Below are positions 1 through 9,344 of a DNA stretch of 16,259 bases, piece by piece. The DNA is from Monosiga brevicollis MX1 (Eukaryota; Opisthokonta; Choanoflagellata; Craspedida; Salpingoecidae): NCBI RefSeq assembly GCF_000002865.3, contig NW_001865086.1, positions 1 to 16,259 on the forward strand. Reading direction: 5' to 3'. The position numbers and the translations under genes are program-made. The notes under the pieces are model-generated. The model saw only the letters and a program-made list of their open reading frames with translations. It did not search any database and had not been told where the DNA came from. Position 1 is the first letter of the stretch. Each line of letters opens with the position of its first letter.

Positions 1-73
1 CTGTTCTCCCTTGCCGTACACGGGTACGCCACCTCATGCTTGTTTTTGTTGTTCGGGCCCACCCCTGTTGCAG

Positions 74-529
74 TCGGCCAACTTTTTGGACATCAAGGGC
101 TTGTTGGATTCAGCTTGTCAGCAGGTGGCCATGCGCATTCGCGGCAAAAAATCCGAAGAGGTGCTGCGCCTCTTTGGAGTCCAAGACCAACCCACCGACG
201 AAGAACTGAAGCAAATCTTTTTGGAATACCCCTTTCTCATGGAAGGCTGCGAAAGCATTCCCGGTACGTGGTCTCGTCTTATTCAGCCCGCCCACCTTGA
301 GTCGAGTGTTCCCTTCCCACGTGTTTCTCTTGATCTTTTTTGCCCCGCGCCCGTCTGTATCATTTTGTTTCATGCTGCCCGCCTGATGGAAAGACAACAC
401 GCGCCCCCTCATCTTCCTTCCAACTGTAATGCGCATGGGTTTCCAAAAACAGAACACAAGCGTATCAAAGAAAAAATCCTGGAGGAGCGACGCGATGAGG
501 ATCCCCCATCGGCCGGTGATGCCATCTAG
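74..529 (+). CDS. SKP1-family protein, 3' end (last two exons)
   Basis: This is the C-terminal part of a SKP1-like adaptor; the start lies upstream of the window. Exon 74-263 follows a pyrimidine-rich acceptor ending CAG at 71-73. It begins SANFLDIKGLLDSACQQVA and continues with IRGKKSEEVLRLFGV, closely matching the SKP1 helices that bind F-box proteins (family pattern ANFLDIKGLLD..C..VA..I.GK..EEIR..F). SKP1 bridges cullin-1 and F-box proteins in SCF ubiquitin ligases. The exon ends at donor GTACGTGG (264). After a 189-nt intron with acceptor ACAG at 449-452, exon 453-529 adds a charged tail (HKRIKEKILEERRDED...) ending at TAG 527-529. The tail is longer than usual for SKP1 and lacks the conserved WCEE-type ending, so it may be a divergent paralogue. 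The intron is a multiple of three and stop-free, so a retained-intron reading is also open. Family call is strong; the last exon is less certain. Confidence 0.8.
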   Translation, partial: SANFLDIKGLLDSACQQVAMRIRGKKSEEVLRLFGVQDQPTDEELKQIFLEYPFLMEGCESIPGTWSRLIQPAHLESSVPFPRVSLDLFCPAPVCIILFHAARLMERQHAPPHLPSNCNAHGFPKTEHKRIKEKILEERRDEDPPSAGDAI

Positions 530-1275
530 ACATGTGTGTTGCTCACCGTTTCCTGTCCCTTGCAAAGGACGCCGGCGCTGGGCGTCGACCGTCGTTTGTT
601 TGACCGTAGTCCTGGGCACATCCCCCACCCTCAATTTCTCCCCTGTATACGTGCGAGCACACAAGAGTCGACTCGGCCCGTGTTTTGAATTCAACCCTTG
701 CGCTCGCTTCCGTGTCGTTCACCCCGTCCCAGGCTTCGGATGATGCGCTGATGCCTCTGATTACATGAATGACATGTGGCGTCATAAAAAAAAATGAATT
801 TCTGTGCGCGCTCAAGGGCGTCCTGAAGAGAGGAAAGGGCTTGGTCCGTGCAAGCTCTCCTCTGCACCTAAAAAAATGAAAAACACAAACGACAACAACC
901 ATCACTGCCGCCATCGCCACCAGGTTTATGATTGGGCCGGGGTCGATGAGCTTTGAAAGTATTCGCGTGTATTGATAATCTGCGGCGGTCGCCAGTCGGC
1001 ACTACACGAGGATGAAGCAAAGGACACGCATAATTGGTCATGAGATACCATCGGCCTCTGCAAAGCGGGGGAAAAATAAAAATAAAAATAAAAAAAAAGT
1101 GCTTGGTTTCACCAAACTCACGAAATGGGAGAGGCTGCGTTGGCGGAAGCATTGCTTGCGTCGGCGTTGGCTGGCGCTTGGGTTGCATTGCCTCGCTGTG
1201 CCCCCCATCACCCAAAAAAAATGGACATAAAATGAGTGCCGACCAAGAGACCAAGGAGAAACAGGCTCGTCAAGA
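530..1275. other. Intergenic region between two convergent genes
   Basis: No gene could be supported here. The stretch separates the 3' end of the SKP1-like gene (+) from the 3' end of the BLOC1S4-like gene (-), so it should hold both 3' UTRs. It contains A-rich runs at 784-793 and, at 1073-1100, a repeated AAAAAT tract with overlapping AATAAA hexamers on the + strand that could serve as polyadenylation signals. An open frame starting at ATG 1231 (MSADQETKEK...) followed by GTGAGT at 1324 looks like a first exon, but it overlaps the last exon of the minus-strand gene and no downstream partner exon was found. Confidence 0.5.
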
Positions 1276-2446
1276 TCAGAGCGGGCAGGACAATGGATGG
1301 GTGGAGCTGACCGAGAAGAAGGAAGTGAGTTTCATGCGACCTAGCATCGAGGACATGAGCGTCTTGTTGCCATCAAGGGCAGTGAGCTGGGATTCAACCT
1401 CATCCACGTTCGCGCGCAGTCCTTGCACCAAGGCCTATTCAAGTTGAGGAAGACGGAAGCACGGTGAATCGACAGGCCTGGCCTTCTCCGAGGGAAGCAA
1501 CTGGCCGAGGAACAACCACACATGGAGCAAAGGATCCGAGCACGCACGTCAAGCTGCTCAATGACCATGAAGAGACCCACGAGCTTCTCACAGTTGGCTT
1601 GAAGAGCAGGCAGCACCTTGTCTGTGAGCTCTTGGCGCTCTTGGGTTAGCTGCGGGCGAGGGGAGACAAGGCGCAGCATCAGTGGCCTTGGAGTGGAAAG
1701 GAAACAAAGAAAACGAGAGGCTATGTCGGGCATTGCAATCAAGCCAGGGCACCTACACTATCGACCACGCCCTGGGTCTCATCAATACGTGCCAGCAACA
1801 CCTCTGTGGCCGTGTCCACGTTGCTGAGCTGCGCACACGAACCAAGCGTGAGTACGAGTCGGCGTTTGGAGGAACCAGGCGTCGACCATGCCATCAAGGC
1901 GTATTCCATTCAATCTCTCTTCCTCTCACAACAGGCCACTTCAAAGCGAGAGCGTACCTCTTTGCGAACAACATCGACGTCCAGGCGGGCATAGCTGGCG
2001 TACTGAGTCGCAATCTCCTGAATAAGGGCTTGAATGTCAGTGGCCTCGGGCTCGGGGGCCTCCTTTTCGTCAATGGCCTGACTCGGCGCATCAGGTTGAG
2101 CCACAGCTTCTTCCGCCTGCTTTGCTGGCACCTGCTTTTTCGGCTCCGGCTCCGACTCTGCTTTCTCTGCGGCAGGCTTTGACAAGTCACTGGACGATGC
2201 TGGTGGCGCGGTGGTGACGGGCGCCTCCGGCTCATGATCGTTGCTCGCCTGTGAATTTTCACCGTCCACTTGACCATCCGGCCCCACAACTGGCTCTGCT
2301 TCACTCTTTTCTACCTGCCCCACAGGCTCCTCCACCCCTGTCGTCGGCTTGGCAGCAGTGCTGCTGTCATCACCACGGCCATCACCGCCGCCGCCGCCGC
2401 CGTCGCCAGTGTTTTTGCGATTTTTTCGATTCTTGTTCTTGCCCAT
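1276..2446 (-). CDS. BLOC1S4: BLOC-1 complex subunit 4 (cappuccino)-like protein, 4 exons
   Basis: The model has four minus-strand exons: 2446-1958, 1828-1757, 1649-1548 and 1434-1276. All three introns (129, 107 and 113 nt) are phase 0 with GT-AG ends, and the joined frame gives 273 residues ending at TGA 1278-1276. Residues 1-130 are a low-complexity Lys/Asn/Gly, then Pro/Glu/Ala-rich tail (starts MGKNKNRKNRKN). The rest is helical and matches the BLOC1S4 pattern: LLARIDETQGVVDS, then LTDKVLPALQANCEKLVGLF, then IEQLDALVQGLRANVDEVE, and a C-terminal GRMKLTSFFS resembling the MNVPSLFS-type end of animal cappuccino. BLOC-1 acts on endosomes in making lysosome-related organelles. Small coiled-coil proteins are easily confused, so the gene model is firmer than the name. 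Translation starts at the first ATG, about 600 bases from the divergent ankyrin-kinase-PARP gene. Confidence 0.7.
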
Positions 2447-3061
2447 TGTCGTTGATGGTATAATAAAATAAACTCCTCGGATCTAAACCATGGCTTTATT
2501 TCCCAGGATGGTATTTTATCTTCAAGTGCGTTCTTCGCATTTTTTCTTTGCCTCTGTGGCTTTTTGCCCTTTCCCTTTGACTTCTTCTGCTTCTTGCCCT
2601 TTTTGGCAGCGGTCTCGGTATCGATATTGGCATCGGCGGGCTGGCTTGACCTGTGTCTTGCTTTGTGTGCGCGTGGTGGCTGATCGCTTGTGCTGGATAC
2701 GGGACTCTCCTGGTCGGGGCCTTGGGGCGACGCCAGAACGTTTTGATTGATGCTGCCGTTTTTTTGCTTTCAGTGAGGCTTCTGATCTCGCCGACGTGCG
2801 CTTGGGCAAACAAGTAAACCTGTCCTCGCAACTGACCACCGAGAACTGTTGGCCAAAGGTGGGTCGTTTGTTGTAACAGGCAGAGAAGAGCAAGACCCCG
2901 CTGACCCGACTGCCGTTTTGGAAACGGCGCGCGCACGTCGAGTCCGAATTCTGGGTTGTCAGACGAGTTGTACTTGGAGGGGGCTCATGAGATTGGTGGT
3001 GGATAGAGAAGCAAGCAAAGCGGTTTGAAGCGGATGGTGAATAGAGAGAGATACCGTTGCC
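2447..3061. other. Divergent intergenic region with ambiguous coding-like signal
   Basis: This is the gap between the starts of the BLOC1S4-like gene (-) and the ankyrin-kinase-PARP gene (+), so it should carry both promoters; I saw no clear TATA box. On the minus strand, 2757-2525 reads as a Gln/Ser/Pro then Lys-rich frame (NGSINQNVLASPQ..., ending KKGKKQKKSKGKGKK) with good third-position bias. It is followed by an AATAAA at about 2500 that could be its poly(A) signal. On the plus strand, 2772-2863 reads EASDLADVRLGKQVNLSS between a TTTGCTTTCAG acceptor and a GTGGGT donor. I could not assemble either into a complete gene. Confidence 0.3.
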
Positions 3062-6000
3062 ATGAGTGCTGATGGAAAGCAGCTGTACAGGGCGTGTCGT
3101 TCATCAGATCCACAAGAGGCGCTGCGGCTGTTGACCAGTTGGGACCAACAACGCATTCGAGATGCTGTCCAATACAGATTGGTACGTATGCTGTTTGGTA
3201 TGATATTGTGTGATGTCAGTTACACTTTGAATATGTCACTGAATGGGGTGACGTTATGGTATAACATGGGACATATACTGCATGTTTGCATCATCCCACA
3301 GGATGGCTATACACCACTGCACAATGCCTGCGGTAACGGTCATGTCAAGGTGGTGGAGATGCTGTTGAAGCACGGTGCTGATGCTAAAGCCAAGGCCAAC
3401 GTCAGTACAGTACCTCCCTCTTCCCCTTTACCCCCCTATGATGGTGCACCTGTACCACATGATGATGATGCTGTACCTGTACGTCATGCTGATGCATCAT
3501 CCCACAGGATGGCTATACACCACTGCACCGGGCCTGTCGTAAGGGTCATGTTAAGGTGGTGGAGATGCTGTTGCAGCAGGTGCTGATACTAAAGCCAAGA
3601 CCAACGTCAGTACAGTACCTCCCTCTTCCCCCCTTTACCCCCTATGATGGTGCACCTGGACCACATGATGATGATGCTGTACCTGTACGTCACGCTGATG
3701 CATCATCCCACAGGGTGACTGGACACCACTGCACCAGGCCTGCCTTCACGGTCATGACAAGGTGGTGGAGATGCTGTTGCAGTACGGTGCTGATACTAAA
3801 GCCAAGACCAACGTCAGTACAGTACCTCCCTCTTCCCCCCTTTACCCCCTATGATGGTGCACCTGGACCACATGATGATGATGCTGTACCTGTACGTCAC
3901 GCTGATGCATCATCCCACAGGGTGACTGGACACCACTGCACCGGGCCTGTCGTAAGGGTCATGTTAAGGTGGTGGAGATGCTGTTGCAGCACGGTGCTGA
4001 TACTAAAGCCAAGACCAACGTCAGTACAGTACCTCCCTCTTCCCCCCTTTACCCCCTATGATGGTGCACCTGGACCACATGATGATGATGATGGTGATGC
4101 TGTACCTGTACGTCATGCTGATGCATCATCCCACAGAATGGCGTTACACCACTGCACGATGCCTGCTATACGGGTCATGACAAGGTGGTGGAGATGCTGT
4201 TGCAGCACGGTGCTGATACTGAAGCCAAGATCAGCGTCAGTACAGTACCTCCCTCTTCCCCCCTTTACCCTCCTGGCTGCTGCTCCCCGCTGCTCGTCGC
4301 CTTTGTCCCCCGTCCCTCGCTCCTCTACACCCTGCCCACCCGTGCGCGTCCGTTCTCCCTCCCCCTTGCTCCCTTTCTTCTTTTCCCGCTATTCCTTTCC
4401 TGCGCTTGTTTCGCGTCTGCGCTTTGTCGGTGCTCCCCGCGCCCCGCCCCGTTCCCTGCTGGTCTCTTGCCTTTGCCGTCCTTGCTCTTCCCCTTTTTCT
4501 GATGTTGTGACTTTAGTCCGTCCATCCCTGGCCATCGCGCCTCTGCCTCCCCTCGCACGCTCCAGCGGCTTTCGGTGGCCGTATCTTCTGTTTTGTCCCC
4601 GACACGGGTGACGTTGCTGTTTTTTCTTTTTTTCTTTTTTTTTGTTGTTTTTCTCCAAACGCGCCTCCTTTCGGACCCCTGCTACCTGCCCGCACCATTT
4701 GTACAATGCCCTCGCATCTGGCGGCTCTGACACACTCTGCAGCATTTTTACCTCGCCTTTTTTATGAGAAAGCAAATGCACACCGCCCAACTCAACCCTC
4801 GCGTCGCTGCCCACCTCACACGCTCCAATCACATGTTCTCAGGATGGCAGAACGCCCCTCGATGTCGGACGTCAAGAAGGACACGGCGACAAGCTGGAGC
4901 CCGTGTTTGCTGCTCACGAGGCTCGCCTGGCGCAACCACCCGCCCCCTTCGCTACGCTCACGCCTGCACCGCCTTCCGCCTGGCTGCCGCCTCTGCCCAC
5001 CACCCCCACCCTCGAGGTGAGCCTGCTCCCCTATCTTGTTCTCCCAATGCAATCCCCACGGCCTTATCCACCTGATCACGATCATTGGCACCACACAACC
5101 CCCCATTAGACCACGGCCTCTGTTGTGGTGGCGGTGGACACTTGCCTCAGGCCACTCCTGCCGGAGCACACCACCAGCCATCCCCTCCCCCACCTCGATG
5201 CCTTTATCAACGGTGCCGCCAAACAAAACCCCAATCTTGCAACGGCGGTTGCGGATATCCAGAGAACCATCAATGAAGCACCACCAGAGTTTCCCGCCAT
5301 GGACTGGGCTGCCTTTCAGGCGACTACCACCCAGGCTCTCAACGCACTCGACCAGGCGCTGGCAGCGCCCGAAGCGTTGAACAACCGCTTGGGTCAATTG
5401 GACCCCAGTACTGACGACCTAGAAACAGTACTCCAAGAGCTGCACGATGTCACAACTGGCTTCGAGCTGCAGCCTGCTCTTCTTGAGCTTCAGACTGCGT
5501 TGGCAGCATGCCCCGTTCCACCCACCGCGCCAGTAGTCGCGCCCAAAACGCCACCCACCGACCTGGCAGCGGCCCTGAGCAAAGTCATCATTATGAGCGC
5601 CGTGGAACCCAAGCGTCAAGAGCTGCTCACCAGCGCCAACAGCAACCTCAAGCGCCTAGTGCTGGCCTTGATCGATGCCCTGGGCGTCGTGGCAAAAGCG
5701 GGAACCACCGACACAATTCATCGCGTAGAGACGCTACGGCAATGCGCGCAATGCGTGGATGCAAGTGCACCACCTCAACCGGAGGCATTGCCCGAGGCCT
5801 GGAAGGCGCTGTGCCAAGCTCACGAGAAGCTGAGCCTACTCGAGCAAAATGGTCTCGAGCAAATTGCTCAGTGGCAACCACCTCCAGACTACGAACATCA
5901 GGATTGGTACTTGGCGTTTGTGCACCACGAGTCGCAAGCTTTGGCGCAGCAGTTGCAAGACATGATCGACTGGCAGGCCACGACGCTCTCCGTGTTGGCC

Positions 6001-8265
6001 TCGTGCATGAGTCATGTGGACAGTTTGACTCAAGACGTTGATGATGAATCGGTTGCTGCCCGCGACGAACTAACCAAGGTGGAGACTGAGATTCAAGGAT
6101 TCCACACGGCTCTACAACATCTGCCTGAAGCTGTTCGGTCTGGTCTCGAGCAGGAACTCAAAAAGCTAGAAGAGCGACGCAACACCTTGCGACAACAATT
6201 ATCAGATCAGCCACACGTGGACCACGTTGCAGAGCTCGCCCAGCTGCTGCACCAACACTTCCCAGGACTGCTGGTCTTTCTGCACCCTGAACAGAGCACG
6301 CTGGGAGCGCGCCTCCGCACTGTGCTTGGACCCGACCTTCCAGCCAGTCTGATCTTGGAGGCCATGACCGAAGTAGACCGAACGTTGTCGCTCTCCAGCC
6401 TGGGTCAGCTGTCGCTCCAATACAGCCAGAATCACAAGGTGTATAAAGCCCGCGCAACGCTGCCGAATCTTCCTGAGCAAGATTTGGCTGTCAAAGAGTA
6501 TGCACTCGCTGAGCAGCATAAGCAGGATCAGTGTCGTACGTTTCTCCGCGAACTCCGCGCGATGCGCCAGCTTGAGCACCCACACATCATTCCGGTCCTC
6601 GGCGCGCTCGTGGACGTACACAGTGGCCACCCGAGCGCATACCTGGTACAGCCATGGTGTGCACAGGGTGATTTGCAGCAGTGGCTCAGCAAGGCGCGCC
6701 ACCTGGCCACCTCGACCGTGATTTCGAGTCTGATGACTCAGCTGCGCACGGCCCTGGCGTTTATGCATAGCAAGGGCCTGGTGCATCGGGATGTCAAGCT
6801 GAGCAACGTCATGCTGGACGGTGCAGAGGACCAGCCCGTCGTGCGGCTGGGCGACTTTGACATTGCCAAGGCCGCGGCCGAAGCCACCATGCTACCATGC
6901 ACAGCCACCGCGTCGTCAGGCACGACTGGCTATGTGGCACCGGAGCTGCTATTTGGCATGGGTCGTGTGGGTGCACGACCGGCACAGGATGCCTTTTCCT
7001 TTGGCTGCGTGCTGTACAACACATACATGTTCCCACAAACGGTGCCACCTGCTCACCCACGGGACGATGAGGTTGTGGACCAATGCAGCTGGAGCATACA
7101 AGCAGGAGAGTCTGACTGCGACTTTCCGCATTTGGCTGCTGAGGTGAGCAATACCGCGATGCCTCTTGACCTGCAACTGGGCACCGTGCCTCTTATGTGA
7201 TTGAAATTCACTTGTGCTGTCCTTTGCTGAAGATGTGCGATTCATCGAGTGATTTGTACAAGGAAACGCGGGCTTTGCTTGCAACAGATCCAAAGCAACG
7301 GCCAAGCCTTTTCAGCGCCAAGCAGATTTCGCAGCAGTTTGCCATCGCTCAAGTTGGGCCAGCCATTGATGTCTTGCGCGATGCGCCCGAGCTCATGTCA
7401 GAGGTGCGTTGCTTGTTAACTGTTTTGTTCTTCCGCGGATCGTCTGATTTGAATCTACTGGGTGGGTAGGTGGGTGAGCTACTGAAGCAGCTGAACACCG
7501 GTGGACAGGGACCAGTGAATATTGCAGTGCAACGAGTGGAGCGCGTGCACAACCCCGTGCTGTGGGAGCGCTACAGCGCCAAGCGACGAGAGATGTTGCA
7601 TCGTATCAAAAATCAAGTGCACTATGATCAGCTCCAAACGGCCACATCAGATGCACCCTCGGGCTCTCTAGCTCTGCTTCGCGATGCATCCTGTCAAGAG
7701 CGCCTGTTGCTCCACGGCATCGCCCCTGACACAATGTTGCGCGACAAGATTGTGCGCCTGGGCCTTGACCAGCGTTTTGCTGGCAACAGTGCCGGCCACC
7801 GCTTTGGTCTCGGTGTTTACTTGGCGGACAATCCCGGCAAGGTATGGCAGCGCTGGCTGTCAATCTCATCTGTCTACCCAAGTGCTGTGGTGCTGACGCA
7901 ATGTGCTTACATGATTTCAGAGTCATCAGTATGCCAGTGCCGGACCCAACGGCGAACGAATGCTTGTCATCACGCGAGCCCTGCTGGGTCATGCCTTTGT
8001 CCACCCATCACCTCCTTCTGGGGCGCTGGCGCCACCGCTCCTGCCCGATGCGCCCAACAACGAGCGGTGCGTTGGGCAAAATCGACCATCTGTTGCATGT
8101 TGTCTCTGTCCGCCTCCTGATCTGACTGTTATGTTGCGCCGGCCATTTTACTTTTGCAGGTATGACTCGGTTGTCGCGACACCCTCTGGGCAGTTCCATG
8201 AGGTGATTGTGTTTGAGAATGCCCAAATCTATCCCGAGCTGGTTGTATACTACACGGCCAATTAG
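3062..8265 (+). CDS. Ankyrin repeat-kinase-PARP fusion protein (tankyrase-like with inserted kinase)
   Basis: The exons are 3062-3181, 3302-3400, 3508-3605, 3714-3812, 3921-4019, 4137-4235, 4843-5016, 5110-7143, 7233-7403, 7470-7841, 7921-8066 and 8160-8265. They give about 1205 residues if one missing base is allowed. Each 99-nt exon from 3302 encodes exactly one 33-residue ankyrin repeat (TPLH.AC..GH.KVVEMLL..GAD). Exon 4843 adds a degenerate repeat and a Pro-rich linker. Exon 5110 encodes about 430 helical residues with a coiled coil near 6061-6225, then a kinase domain: AVKEY lysine (codon 6493), HRDVKLSN (6784 on), DFD in place of DFG (6853), [14 protein letters not shown], and [11 protein letters not shown] in the next exon. 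HRDxKxxN indicates Ser/Thr type. The PARP domain has [12 protein letters not shown], the LLLHG histidine (7713), the GLGVYLAD tyrosine (7818) and FHEVIVF glutamate (8200), an H-Y-E triad. Exon 3508-3605 is 98 nt, so it breaks the frame unless skipped. The product is probably cytosolic signalling; no signal peptide or membrane segment is seen. Confidence 0.85.
3302..4268 (+). repeat. Tandem exon-intron ankyrin cassettes, about 207-nt period
   Basis: Five ankyrin exons plus their downstream introns are repeated head to tail. Exon ends recur at 205, 207, 207 and 216 nt spacing. Each intron starts GTCAGTACAGTACC and ends GCATCATCCCACAG. Introns 3606-3713 and 3813-3920 are identical over 108 nt. 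Intron 4020-4136 differs by a 9-nt expansion in its ATGATG tract and one other base. Intron 3401-3507 has a few changes. The fifth intron matches to about 4268 and then becomes unique. The exons vary more than the introns, chiefly at repeat residues 1-3, 8, 11-12, 15 and 23-24. Confidence 0.9.
4236..4842 (+). other. Long pyrimidine-rich intron of the ankyrin-kinase-PARP gene
   Basis: This 607-nt intron is the longest in the gene. Its first ~33 nt copy the repeated ankyrin introns, so the tandem array ends inside it. The rest to about 4700 is strongly C/T-rich on the + strand, with a T-rich stretch at 4618-4655. It ends in a usual acceptor (GTTCTCAG, 4835-4842). I saw no extra ankyrin motif inside it in any forward frame. 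Confidence 0.6.
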
Positions 8266-8640
8266 GATGAACTGGACTAGGTGCTAGTTTGTTGTGAGCG
8301 GCAAATTTGTTGTTCAGTTGCTTTTGCACACAATCAGCGTAATCTACCATGGGTTTTCCCACAGGAACCCCTATGAGCCGGTGTGACTTCATTTCCTGAC
8401 TAAAATACGCACCTCCACGGACTGGGTTGCCCCCCCTCCCCCCGTATTTTAGGGGTCATGCGTCGACCCCGCGAGCTTTGTGTACGTGTAATGTCTTGGC
8501 AGACGCCTTGTCTGATAAGCCCGTGTTCATTGTTGTTCGTTGTTATCTGTTTGCTGTGACATGCACTTTCCTTGAGCGTCTCTACAGCCATTTCGATGGT
8601 GCACCTGTTCTGGTCTGGTCACTGTGAATGCTTTGCCGAC
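8266..8640. other. Intergenic stretch, nothing recognised
   Basis: This follows the TAG of the PARP gene at 8263-8265. There is no convincing frame, no canonical AATAAA close to the stop, and a C-rich run at 8429-8443. I see no RNA gene or repeat. Confidence 0.4.
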
Positions 8641-9268
8641 CGAAGCTGGTTCAATTGACCTCACGACACCACCAGTTTCTTGTTTCGTCCCGACGGACGT
8701 CGTTCAAACCGCTTTCAGAATGCCTCGTCAACACGACCCGCTTCCTTGCAAACCCAACACTGGCCTTTGACATGCTGTGGAGCCTGACAGCTGGCTGTCT
8801 CTGAATGAACGGCATACCTTTCCATACATGGATCAGGAAAACAGCATGCTGTTTTTTCATGTATTTACTGCTGAGCAAGCCTCTGGAGCACAGGCTGAGC
8901 CGTTGGCTGGAGAAGCGGGGCAGGCTGGACACGCCCGACGACTATGTTGTGCATTTCGTTGACAAACGACCACGTACCTGTATCGGCCAACGGTTGAGGT
9001 ACGCCGCGACCTTTTTGGATGTCGCACTTCGTGATTAATCGACTCTCGGCCGAGACGACCAGCGCCCTTTGCAGCCTGATCCACACTCAAGCTCGGCACT
9101 TTGGAGACACGGCCGAGCAAATGACCATGTGCAAACCAAGATGCATCGCGTGGTCTCGCATCAATGGCATGCTTTGTTTGGACGAGATGGCAAAGTGCAG
9201 CATGGCCGAGTTGACAGCAACCCAAGCAGCATTGGAAGTTTGCTATATTCCATCAGTTGGAACCCGGT
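8641..9268 (+). pseudogene. Unrecognised coding-like segment, interrupted by an in-frame stop
   Basis: One + frame from about 8645 reads with normal codon bias (SFKPLSECLVNTTRFLANPT, then FDMLWSLTAGCL), meets TGA at 8802-8804, and continues in the same frame from ATG 8805 (PLEHRLSRWLEKRGRLDTPD, then DYVVHFVDKRPRTCIGQRL). A GTACGCC donor at 8999 and a CTTTGCAG acceptor ending at 9074 (76-nt intron) carry the frame into IHTQARHFGDTAEQM...MAELTATQAALE, which stops at TGA 9266-9268. I do not recognise the family. It lies just before the partial copy of the PARP gene. It could be its 5' exons (a phase-0 donor at GAA|GTTTGC, 9239, would join 9345), a decayed gene, or a gene with a sequencing error at the TGA. 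Confidence 0.4.
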
Positions 9269-9344
9269 GACTGACCTATCGCCCGAGGCAAATCTTGTTG
9301 CCACGGTATTGTTGTTGTTGTTGACATGTGGTGTTTGTGTGCAG

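Noticed and set aside
110-694. A 194-codon minus-strand frame over the SKP1 end.
   Set aside because: It is antisense to a recognisable SKP1 domain and shows no family similarity of its own.
1073-1100. AAAAAT tract as a possible retroelement poly(A) tail.
   Set aside because: No retroelement coding sequence or target duplication lies next to it; it is more likely a 3' UTR or simple repeat.
1231-1447. A plus-strand start (MSADQETKEK...) with a GTGAGT donor.
   Set aside because: It overlaps the last exon of the BLOC1S4-like gene on the other strand, and no partner exon was found downstream.
3302-4268. The repeated 207-nt units as a CRISPR-like or satellite array.
   Set aside because: Each unit contains a 99-nt ankyrin exon with splice sites, so it is a coding exon-intron repeat.
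3556-4611. A 351-codon open frame through the ankyrin cassettes.
   Set aside because: It reads exons in a non-ankyrin frame and passes through the introns. It stays open only because the exon-intron unit is about 207 nt, a multiple of three.
6202-6786. A 194-codon minus-strand frame within the kinase exon.
   Set aside because: The opposite strand encodes clear kinase motifs with matching codon bias; this is an antisense shadow.
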